Assembly: GCF_902859915.1 (NCBI RefSeq)
Contig: NZ_CADIKK010000003.1
Location: 186,001-250,000, forward strand
From: Paraburkholderia ultramafica
GTDB lineage: Bacteria; Pseudomonadota; Gammaproteobacteria; Burkholderiales; Burkholderiaceae
Direction: 5' to 3'
DNA: 64,000 nucleotides
The translations under genes and the position numbers were made by a program. The stretch's first letter is position 1; every line of letters begins with the position of its first letter. The notes under the pieces are model-generated. The model ran no database searches and had not been told where the DNA came from. It saw nothing but the letters and a program-made list of their open reading frames with translations. Shown here in pieces: positions 27,994 to 37,030 of the stretch.

Positions 27994-29160
27994 ATGACGA
28001 CGAGTTCAATCAAATCGCTGCAGATCGGGATGCACTGGTTTCCCGAGCGCGCGGGCGGCCTCGACCGCATGTACTACTCGCTGGTCGGCGCGCTGCCGGG
28101 CGCGGGCGTCGCGGTGCGCGGCGTGGTGGCCGGCTCGCCGAAAGTGGCGGCGGACACGGGTGGCGCGATCAACGGCTTCGGCTCGGCCGCGCAATCGCTG
28201 CCGTTGCGGCTGATGGCGGCACGCCGCGCGCTGCGGCAGGAGATCAGCATGTCGCGGCCGGACGTGATTTCGTCGCACTTCGCGCTGTACACGTTTCCGG
28301 GGCTCGACGTGACGCGCGGCATTCCGCAGGTCTCGCACTTTCAGGGGCCGTGGGCCGACGAGAGCCACGTCGAAGGCGCCGATTCGCTCGGCCAGCGCGC
28401 CAAGCGTTATCTGGAGCAGTCGGTCTATGCGCGCTCGTCGCGGCTGATCGTGCTGTCGGAGGCGTTCGGCAAGATTCTGACCTCGCGCTACCGGATCGCG
28501 CCGGATCGCGTGCGCGTGGTGCCCGGTTGCGTCGACGTCGAGCAGTTCAATCTGCCGATCACGCCGGCCGAAGCGCGTCTGAAGCTGCAATTGCCGCAGG
28601 ACCGGCCGATCGTGCTGGCGGTGCGGCGCCTCGTGCGCCGCATGGGTCTCGAAGATCTGATCGACGCGGTAAAGCTGCTCAAGCGCAGCGCGCCCGACGT
28701 GCTGCTGCTGATCGCGGGCAAAGGTCGGCTCGAAGGCGAGTTGCAAGCGCGCATCAGCGAAGCGGGTCTCGAGGACAACGTCAAGCTGCTGGGCTTCGTG
28801 CCCGATCAGCATCTGGCGGCGCTGTACCGTGCGGCGAATATCAGCGTGGTGCCGACGGTCGCGCTCGAAGGCTTCGGCCTGATCACGGTCGAATCGCTGG
28901 CGTCCGGCACGCCGGTGCTGGTGACGCCGGTCGGCGGGCTGCCGGAAGCGGTGGCGGGTTTGTCGCCGGATCTGGTGCTGCCGGAGACCGGCGCGAAGGC
29001 GATTGCGCAAGGGCTGGCCGGTGCGTTGAACGGCTCGTTGAAGTTGCCGGATGCGGATGCGTGCCGTCGTTACGCGCGTGAGAACTTCGATAACTCGGTG
29101 ATCGCGAAGCGCGTGGCGTCGGTGTATAGCGAGGCGATTGCGGCGGGTGGAGTGCACTGA
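27994..29160 (+). CDS. bceK: GT4 family glycosyltransferase
   Basis: 388 residues from ATG 27994; the 19-codon upstream extension lacks homology. N-terminal GMHWFPERAGGLDRMYYSLV, central VLAVRRLVRRMGLEDLIDAV, and EGFGLITVESLASGTPVLVT (E-x7-E) define a GT4 enzyme. It is the last gene of the plus-strand bceB-K run and is convergent with gmd. Confidence 0.9.
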   Translation: MTTSSIKSLQIGMHWFPERAGGLDRMYYSLVGALPGAGVAVRGVVAGSPKVAADTGGAINGFGSAAQSLPLRLMAARRALRQEISMSRPDVISSHFALYTFPGLDVTRGIPQVSHFQGPWADESHVEGADSLGQRAKRYLEQSVYARSSRLIVLSEAFGKILTSRYRIAPDRVRVVPGCVDVEQFNLPITPAEARLKLQLPQDRPIVLAVRRLVRRMGLEDLIDAVKLLKRSAPDVLLLIAGKGRLEGELQARISEAGLEDNVKLLGFVPDQHLAALYRAANISVVPTVALEGFGLITVESLASGTPVLVTPVGGLPEAVAGLSPDLVLPETGAKAIAQGLAGALNGSLKLPDADACRRYARENFDNSVIAKRVASVYSEAIAAGGVH

Positions 29161-29204
29161 GTTGCATCAGCGTTTGCCGGCCAGGCAGTTGCGGGCAAGG
29201 CGGC

Positions 29205-29238
29205 GGAGATCGTCATTGCGCAAAGCGTGGCGATCTCC
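29205..29238. repeat. Inverted repeat between convergent bceK and gmd
   Basis: GGAGATCG (29205-29212) pairs with CGATCTCC (29231-29238) over an 18-base loop. It lies where a shared terminator would be, but there is no T-run. Confidence 0.35.
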
Positions 29239-29386
29239 CGCTTCGGCGCTACGTTGTACAGGTTGCGAAGCGTAGTCAGGGGCGTTCGCGTGTGGAATGG
29301 CAGCCTGAATTCAGGCCGCTTGACTCATGCAGCCGCCGGCTCAAAGTGCGGCCACGGACGTGCGGCCGCGCTTCCTCCTCAGCGAA

Positions 29387-30493
<1,107 letters not shown>

Positions 30494-30580
30494 TCATCGG
30501 CACACTCGGAAGCGCATTCCAGAAGCACGATTCATTTGCGTCACGAACCGGACCTCACGAAGCGCGCTTGAAAAAGAGCT

Positions 30581-31393
30581 TCAGAGCGTGCCGTCCAGCA
30601 GCCGCCGCACCAACGGTTCGACGACCTGATAATCCTGTTCGGCCTTGAGCCGGTACAGCCCCGGCCGCGGATGCGCGCCGTCGGACATCAGCGTCTTCCA
30701 GTCGGGCAGACTGCTGACGTAGGCGAACTGGTCGACCAGCGGCACCTGCTGTTCGGCGGCTACGCGGCGCGTCATGGCGACCATCGCGGCGAGCCGCGCG
30801 TTGAGCCGGTTGTCGGGCATCGGGTTCGAGGTCTGCAGAACCGGCTCTTTGCCGAGCGCACGGGCGGTCTTCACGAGCGTCGTTTCGGCCGCGTAGAACT
30901 GCTCGGGCGTCTGGTTCTGCATCACTTCGTTGATACCGTAGTTGATCAACACGATCTGCGCGGGCGAGGCCGCGAGGCGTTCGCGCCAGGGCAGGCCGGC
31001 GGTCGGCCCGGCGCGGCGGTTGCCGGTGCCGTCGCGCAGTTGCGTGGCCAGCGTGCCGCCCACGCCGAAGTTCGTGACGCGCACCCGGTCGCCGTGATGC
31101 GCCTGCAAGTCGTCTTGCAGATATGACACGGCGTTTTGCGGCTGCGCGCCACAATGGCCGTCGCTGCAGGTGATGCCGAGTGTGGTCGAGTCGCCGTAGG
31201 CGTCGATCTGCACTTGTGCTTGCGTTCCTTGCGGTTGTTGCGCCGCGTTCGCACGGGCCGCAGTGGCCACGGGTGCCAGGGCGAGCGCAATCACCAGCGA
31301 GCCCACACGTGCACTCGCACGCGGCCCCACAGGTGCACTCAGTGTCGACGCCGCGGCCTTCACGCTCGCGGCAAGCCATTTACGGCGCCTCAT
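30581..31393 (-). CDS. Secreted SGNH/GDSL hydrolase
   Basis: 270 residues starting at the ATG overlapping the acyltransferase stop. A long signal region with a hydrophobic core at 31-48 ends at ANA. SGNH blocks: AYGDSTTLG (nucleophile S69), NFGVGGT (Gly), NYGINEVMQ (Asn) and DGAHPRPGLY (Asp and His near the C-terminus). These hydrolases act as esterases, or as acetyl-transferring domains when fused to acyltransferase-3 proteins. Coupling to an acyltransferase suggests it acts on acyl groups of the polymer. Confidence 0.88.
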   Translation of the reverse strand: MRRRKWLAASVKAAASTLSAPVGPRASARVGSLVIALALAPVATAARANAAQQPQGTQAQVQIDAYGDSTTLGITCSDGHCGAQPQNAVSYLQDDLQAHHGDRVRVTNFGVGGTLATQLRDGTGNRRAGPTAGLPWRERLAASPAQIVLINYGINEVMQNQTPEQFYAAETTLVKTARALGKEPVLQTSNPMPDNRLNARLAAMVAMTRRVAAEQQVPLVDQFAYVSSLPDWKTLMSDGAHPRPGLYRLKAEQDYQVVEPLVRRLLDGTL

Positions 31394-32532
31394 GCGCGGC
31401 TTTGCGGCGCTTGCCGCGCAGCCCCGGCTCTCGCGACGCCGCCGCCGGAGGGTGCGTGCGTTTGGGAGTGCGTTTGCGCGTGCGTTTGGGTGCTTGCCGG
31501 CATTTGCGTCTTGCCGCGCGAACCGAAGATCAATCGCTTCTCGAACGCGAACCACGTGATGCTCGCATAGGCAAGCGTGATCGCGAGTGCGAGCGCGGCG
31601 GTCATATAGCGATTCAGATGCAGCGGCCACAGCACGTACAGCACGCTCAGGTGAATCAGATAAATCGTGTAGCTGATGGTGCCGATATAGACCAGCACGG
31701 GATTGCACAGCAGCCGTTTGACGATGCCCTTGCTCTGCAGGGCGATGACCACGACTGAAGTACAAAGCACCAACGAAACGCTGTAGAGCCCGGCGTTCGA
31801 CAGCGGCGTATTGGCCGCGCGAAACCGCGGAAAGTGCAGATGCAGCCATGCCAGCACGGCCAACGCGGCGAAGAAACCGAGCACCGCGGGCCCCTTGAAC
31901 GGCTCGAGCGCATTGCGATCGCGCCGCACCGCGACCGCCAGCAGCGCGCCGGCCGCGAGCAGGTCCATGCGGAACGGCGTCAGGTAATAGATCGGCCAGA
32001 ACGAATCGAACCAGGGCGTGGCCACCGCGCGCAGCACCGGCACCAGCACGATCAGCGCGGCCGCCACGTAGCCGAGCACGCGCTCGGGCACCAGCAGGAT
32101 CACGAACGGCCAGAAAATATAGAACTGCTCTTCGACCGCGAGCGACCACAGCACATTCAGGCTGTCGTGACCGCTCTGATTGAGCGCGTCGCCGATATTG
32201 GCCGCGAAGAACGCGTACCAGTACCAGTGCTGCGCCCACGCGAGGCCGAACAGGATCGACGACACCACCATCAGCAGCAGGTACGGCGGCAGGATGCGCC
32301 GTGCACGGCGCGCGTAAAAGTAGCGGAAATACGACTGCTGGCGCTCCTTGCGATCGAGCAGGATGCCGCTGATCAAAAAGCCGCTCAAAACAAAAAACAG
32401 ATCGACGCCCATCCACAGCGGTGCTTTCAACGCGTGCTGCGCGAATACCGCGAGCACGGCGATGGCGCGCAGGCCGTCGAGCTGCACGATGCGGGAGTGG
32501 GAGGGCGCGAGGGGCAGTGCGCTGGCAGTCAT
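31390..32532 (-). CDS. Acyltransferase-3 (OafA/YrhL) family membrane protein
   Basis: 380 residues from the ATG at 32532. About ten membrane helices; conserved N-terminal QLDGLRAIAVLAVFAQHAL (Arg and His of the family), GVDLFFVLSGFLISG, and LWSLAVEEQFYIFWPF. It probably O-acetylates sugars of the exopolysaccharide, as BceO/BceS/BceU do for cepacian; which one it matches is not certain. The C-terminus has a short Gln-Thr-His-rich tail. Stop and SGNH start overlap (ATGA). Confidence 0.88.
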   Translation of the reverse strand: MTASALPLAPSHSRIVQLDGLRAIAVLAVFAQHALKAPLWMGVDLFFVLSGFLISGILLDRKERQQSYFRYFYARRARRILPPYLLLMVVSSILFGLAWAQHWYWYAFFAANIGDALNQSGHDSLNVLWSLAVEEQFYIFWPFVILLVPERVLGYVAAALIVLVPVLRAVATPWFDSFWPIYYLTPFRMDLLAAGALLAVAVRRDRNALEPFKGPAVLGFFAALAVLAWLHLHFPRFRAANTPLSNAGLYSVSLVLCTSVVVIALQSKGIVKRLLCNPVLVYIGTISYTIYLIHLSVLYVLWPLHLNRYMTAALALAITLAYASITWFAFEKRLIFGSRGKTQMPASTQTHAQTHSQTHAPSGGGVARAGAARQAPQSRA

Positions 32533-33236
32533 GAACCGTCCATGGTGTGAAGCGGATGGGCCGGGCGAAGGATCGCGCGAGGTTCCCTGCGCAACATCAG
32601 GAACAGGCGCGTTCGCTTCGCGTCGCAACGGAAGTGCAATCGATTCTAGGGAAAAGAAAATCGCGAAAAAACGGGAATGAATTGGATAAATGAATCAGAT
32701 TGCAACAGGGTGTTTCGTTATCCATTCGCAATGGATTTATATGCTTGTGTCGCGCAGATGAAGCAATGCGTAATAAGTGCAGATAGCACGTCGCCACATC
32801 GGTAAGGATGGAGGCAAACGATCCCGCGTGAGCCGCGCTGGTGCGTATTGGGTTTTTAATCTATTTTTAAACCGATTTCTTTCGCGACGCTTAAAGCATC
32901 GAATATTTTTGAATTATTTTCGATTTTCGTCGTGGGGTTTTTTCCGCGTAATGTGAGCCGTGCGGATTGACAGGTCCGGGACGGCGCGCGGGCCGCACGC
33001 TGCGTGCCGGCTCTGCATTGACTGTCAGGCATCCGGATTCGAAGCGGCCGCCGTGTTCGCGGCCTGTTTGAACACCGTCTGAGCATCGCCTCGCAGTGCT
33101 GCATCGCAGCCGTCCTTCCTGCACGAATCGGCCACACGTTCTTGCGTGGCTTGCGGCGGCTCGACCCGTCACATCACTCGATTTTGTACCCTGCGCGGGC
33201 TCATGCCCGTGCGCGGCGTTGACTGGAGGACCTACC
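32533..33236. promoter_or_regulatory. Divergent control region, acyltransferase versus propeller gene
   Basis: 704 bases, AT-rich at 32640-32780 and 32850-32960, with no supported gene. It holds promoters for the minus-strand acyltransferase-SGNH pair and the plus-strand propeller-flippase-glycosyltransferase unit. A 20-base element (32657-32676) recurs upstream of the second acyltransferase. Confidence 0.5.
32657..32676 (-). promoter_or_regulatory. Shared upstream element, copy 1
   Basis: AAAATCGCGAAAAAACGGGA on the plus strand; 18 of 20 bases match the element at 40955-40974, and both lie about 90-145 bases upstream of a minus-strand acyltransferase gene. Confidence 0.4.
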
Positions 33237-35438
33237 TTGCCCCGTTTCACGTTCAAAAGCTGGCTCGCCGTGTTGGCGTGCGCCGCCGGACTGGCTGCGG
33301 GATCGGTCAGTTTCACGGCAAGCGCGGAAACCGCGTTGAACGCGAAGACTTCATGGATCGGCAATAGCTTCGGTTTCGGTGACGGCACGTGGGCGCAGAT
33401 CAACATCACCGCGATTGCGGTCGCGCCCGACGGCAAGGTGTACACGAACGCGCCGTGGGACGAGAGCGGCGCCGAGGCGAGCGTCTATCAGAACGGCAAG
33501 ATGCTCGGCTTCGCGGGCGGCACGCATGGCTGGGGCAACGGCGGCGGCAACGCGATCGCGGTGAATCGCAAGTATGCGTTCGTGGCGATTGCGGTCGGCA
33601 ACGAAAAGGGGCGGCTGGTCGAGCAGGGCGTGTGGCCGGAGAAAGGCAAGCAATGGTACGGCATTTCGCGCCGGCAGATCGCCGATCCGAAACGCGCCGC
33701 GCCGTTCCAGCCCGCCGCGAAAAGCGCCGACCCGCACGCGCAACTCGCCGCCGGCTTCCTGATGATGAACGAAGTGCCGACCGGCACGAGCGCTGAAATC
33801 GGCGGGCTGGCGGCGAACGACACCACGCTGTACGCGGCGAACACCGCGCGCGATCGCATCGAGGTGTACGACGCCGAATCGATGCAGCAGAAAACCACGT
33901 GGAGCGTGCACGAGCCTGGCCGCATCGCGCTCGCTGCCGACGGCACGCTGTGGGTGCTGAGCGGCACGCGCAACGACCGCGCGCCGCGGGTTGAGCACTA
34001 CACGGCCACCGGCCGGCGCATCGACGAAAACTTCACGCTGCCGGCCGATACGGTGGCGGTCGATCTCGCCGTCGACGCGCAAGGCCGCATCCTGATCGCC
34101 GATAACGGACCGCGCCAGCAGGTGCTGTTCTTTACGAAGAGCAATGGCCGCTATGCGGAGTCCGGCGCGCTCGGCGAGCGCGGCGGCATTTTCAGCGGCG
34201 TCGCGGGCAAACCGGGACCGCAGCGCTTCAACGGACTGACCGGCGTCGGCGTGGATGCGCGCGGCAACGTCTATGTGTCGACCAACGGCATCGGTCCGCG
34301 CTACGAGCCGATCGGCGCGGGCCTCGGCGCGACGCTCGAAAGCTACGCGCCCGACGGCAAGCAGAACTGGCAGGTGCAGGGGCTGCTGTTCGTCGACGGC
34401 GCGTGGATCGATCCGTCGCGGCCGGACAGCGTCTATACCGGCAACAAGCGCTTCGAACTGGATCTGTCGAAGCCCGCCGGACAGGACTGGAAATACGCGG
34501 GCTTCCTGTCGAACCGCTTCAAGTATCCGGACGACCCGGTGTTTCACACCGATCAGTATCCGGGCCTGCCGATCGCGCGCAAGCTGAAGGGCCGCACCTT
34601 CCTGTACCTGACGGACATGTATGCGGACCATCTGAAGATCTATCGCTTCGACCCGCGGCACGACGGCGAAACGGCGATTCCTTCGGGCTTCATCGCGGGC
34701 CGCGAGCGCGGGGTCGCCAAGGTGCCGAATGCGCCGCCGGGCGGCGACTGGATCTGGCGCGATACGAACGGTGACGGCAGGTTCAATAGCGACGAATTCA
34801 CCCTCAACACGAGCGGCACCAGGCTCGCGGGTGGCTGGGGCTGGTGGGTCGACACCGCCGGCGACATCTGGCGCACGCGCGACACCAAGGGCATCTACCG
34901 CTTCCGCTTCGGCGGGCTGGATGCGAAGGGCAATCCGGTCTACTCGTATTCGAATCTGACGCAGTACCCGGTGCCGCAACCGTTCACGGAACTGCACCGC
35001 GCGATCTACGACCCCGCCGCCGACACGATGTACGTAACCGGCTATACGCCCGACACGCCGGTCGATCGCGGCTTCTGGAAAGAAGTGGGCCGCGTGCTGG
35101 TGCGCTACGACAAATGGTCGAGCGGCAATCCGGTGCAGCGCTACGCAATCACCTTGCCGTGGCAAACGCAGAGCAAACCCATCGCGACGATCATCGGCCT
35201 GACCGTCGAAGGGCAATACATCTTCGGCGTCGAACCGGTCGGCGCGGTGCACGTGTGGGACAAGGACAGCGGCAAGGAACTCGGCGTGATCCGTCCGGGC
35301 GCGGAAGTGGGGGGCGCGTCGGGCTGGGTCGATGTGCCCAACGGCATCAGCGCGGCGCAGCGCAGCAATGGCGAGTACCTGGTGTTCGTCGAGGAAGACG
35401 CGCGCGGCAAAGTGATGATGTACCGCTGGAAACCTTGA
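33237..35438 (+). CDS. Secreted beta-propeller protein with EF-hand loop
   Basis: 733 residues from a TTG start with GGAGGA six bases upstream; this choice gives a clean signal peptide (cut near TASA, residue 30). The mature protein has NHL/SMP-30-like propeller blades (for example VAVAPDG-, VGVDARGNVYVSTNG- and DAQGRILIADNG-type segments) and a canonical EF-hand calcium loop DTNGDGRFNSDE at residues 509-520. It probably acts in the periplasm or outside the cell on the polysaccharide or its export. It occupies a conserved-looking place before the flippase gene, but I cannot name a reaction. Confidence 0.75.
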   Translation: MPRFTFKSWLAVLACAAGLAAGSVSFTASAETALNAKTSWIGNSFGFGDGTWAQINITAIAVAPDGKVYTNAPWDESGAEASVYQNGKMLGFAGGTHGWGNGGGNAIAVNRKYAFVAIAVGNEKGRLVEQGVWPEKGKQWYGISRRQIADPKRAAPFQPAAKSADPHAQLAAGFLMMNEVPTGTSAEIGGLAANDTTLYAANTARDRIEVYDAESMQQKTTWSVHEPGRIALAADGTLWVLSGTRNDRAPRVEHYTATGRRIDENFTLPADTVAVDLAVDAQGRILIADNGPRQQVLFFTKSNGRYAESGALGERGGIFSGVAGKPGPQRFNGLTGVGVDARGNVYVSTNGIGPRYEPIGAGLGATLESYAPDGKQNWQVQGLLFVDGAWIDPSRPDSVYTGNKRFELDLSKPAGQDWKYAGFLSNRFKYPDDPVFHTDQYPGLPIARKLKGRTFLYLTDMYADHLKIYRFDPRHDGETAIPSGFIAGRERGVAKVPNAPPGGDWIWRDTNGDGRFNSDEFTLNTSGTRLAGGWGWWVDTAGDIWRTRDTKGIYRFRFGGLDAKGNPVYSYSNLTQYPVPQPFTELHRAIYDPAADTMYVTGYTPDTPVDRGFWKEVGRVLVRYDKWSSGNPVQRYAITLPWQTQSKPIATIIGLTVEGQYIFGVEPVGAVHVWDKDSGKELGVIRPGAEVGGASGWVDVPNGISAAQRSNGEYLVFVEEDARGKVMMYRWKP

Positions 35439-35510
35439 TGCAGCGGGTGGCGTGAAGGATTCGTCCGGATCACCAGGCAAATGGTCCGCGCCACGCAAAA
35501 CCCACTTCAA

Positions 35511-35558
35511 GCCCAACGTAAAAGCAAACGCCAACGCAAACGCAGTCAAACCCAAGGC
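35511..35558. repeat. Degenerate AACGCAAACGC-type repeats
   Basis: Short A-rich units upstream of the flippase gene, encoding Asn-Ala repeats in one frame but with no sign of translation. Confidence 0.4.
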
Positions 35559-35563
35559 ATCCG

Positions 35564-37030
35564 ATGGAAAAAGGCATTCTCAAGAACGTAGCGATCAATT
35601 TCTTCGGGCTGGTGCTGCCGACCTTCGTCTCGCTCGTGACCGTGCCGTCGTATATCAAGCTGCTCGGCGTCGAGCGCTACGGCGTGATCAGTCTCGTGTG
35701 GACACTGATCGGCTATTTCGGGATTCTCGATCTCGGCATGAGCATGGCCGCGCAGAACCACATCTCGAAGGCGCGCGCGTCCGGCGACAAGGACGAAAGC
35801 GCGCGCGTGTTCTGGAGCGCGACGTGGCTCAATCTCGCGACCGGCGTGATCGGCGGGCTGATCATCTATTTCGGCGCGTTCCTGTACACCGCGTATTTCA
35901 CCAAGGTGTCGCCCGAGTTGCAGCACGAGGTCTATATGGCGCTGCCGTGGCTCGCGGTGGCGATTCCGATTGCCAACGTGTCGTGGGTGTTCGCTGGCGC
36001 GATCAACGGCGCGGAACGCTTCGGCGTCTACAACACCAACCAGACCATCGGCACCTTCCTGTTCCAGTTGCTGCCGCTCGGCGCCGCGCTGTGGCTGGGC
36101 GCGACGTTGCAGAACGTGCTGGCCGCGGCGGTGTTCGCGCGGATTCTGGCCGCGCTTCTGCTGGGCCGCTCCGCGCTGAAGGTGCTGGAAATCCGCCGCA
36201 TCGAGCCGCCGCAATTCGGCGTGGCGAAGGGGCTGTTCAATTTCGGCGGCTGGATGCTGATTGCCAGCGTCACCACGATGATCGCCGACTCGCTCGATCG
36301 CGTGATGCTCGGCACCAGTCTCGGCGCGCGTTTCGTCACGTACTACACGGTGCCGCAGAACCTCGTGACGCGGCTGAACATTGTGCCGACCGCGCTGGTG
36401 CGCACGCTGTTTCCGCGGCTGTCGGCGGTCGGCCGCGCGGATGCCGACACCATCACGCAGCAGTCGCTCGAATTTCTCAACGGCGTGTTCACGCCGGTCG
36501 CGCTGGTCGCGATGCTGGTGCTCGAACCGTTTCTGCATCTGTGGGTCGGCAATGAGATCGCCAGCGTCGCCGCGCCGGTGGGCCGCATCATGATCGTCGC
36601 CGTGTGGCTGGTTGGTCAGGCGAACGTCACGCGAATTCTGATCCAGTCGCAGGTCAATCCGGCCACCGCCGCGCGCGTCGGACTGTTCGAATTGCCGTTG
36701 TTTGCAGCGGCTTTGTGGCTCGGCATCACGCACTTCGGCTTGACCGGCGCGGCGATGGCCGTCGCGGGCCGCGCGCTGTTCGACTACGCGGTGCTGCTGC
36801 ATTTCTCGGCGATCCGCGCGCGCCAGATCGCGCTCGACATGCTCGCCCACCTCGCATTCCTGCTCGCCGGCCTGTGGCTCGCGAGCTTCCTGCCGAGTCT
36901 CGCGCTGGCGATCGCCGCCGGCGTACTGATGGTCGGCGCGAACATCGCCTGGTCGATCACGATGACCCCCGCCCTGCGCAATCTTGCGCGTTCACTGCTG
37001 TTGCGACTGAATCCGAGGAAAAGCGCATGA
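35564..37030 (+). CDS. bceQ: Polysaccharide flippase (Wzx/RfbX-type)
   Basis: 488 residues, about twelve to fourteen membrane helices, starting MEKGILKNVAINFFGLVLP with the PSYIKLLGVERYGVISLVWT segment typical of polysaccharide transporters. It is expected to flip the lipid-linked repeat unit across the inner membrane. The stop overlaps the next start (ATGA), coupling it to the two-domain glycosyltransferase. Confidence 0.9.
   Translation: MEKGILKNVAINFFGLVLPTFVSLVTVPSYIKLLGVERYGVISLVWTLIGYFGILDLGMSMAAQNHISKARASGDKDESARVFWSATWLNLATGVIGGLIIYFGAFLYTAYFTKVSPELQHEVYMALPWLAVAIPIANVSWVFAGAINGAERFGVYNTNQTIGTFLFQLLPLGAALWLGATLQNVLAAAVFARILAALLLGRSALKVLEIRRIEPPQFGVAKGLFNFGGWMLIASVTTMIADSLDRVMLGTSLGARFVTYYTVPQNLVTRLNIVPTALVRTLFPRLSAVGRADADTITQQSLEFLNGVFTPVALVAMLVLEPFLHLWVGNEIASVAAPVGRIMIVAVWLVGQANVTRILIQSQVNPATAARVGLFELPLFAAALWLGITHFGLTGAAMAVAGRALFDYAVLLHFSAIRARQIALDMLAHLAFLLAGLWLASFLPSLALAIAAGVLMVGANIAWSITMTPALRNLARSLLLRLNPRKSA

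Noticed and set aside
31394..32416. Upstream extension of the SGNH frame to 611 codons
   Set aside because: The extra part lies over the acyltransferase gene in another frame and has no homology; the signal peptide fixes the start at 31393.
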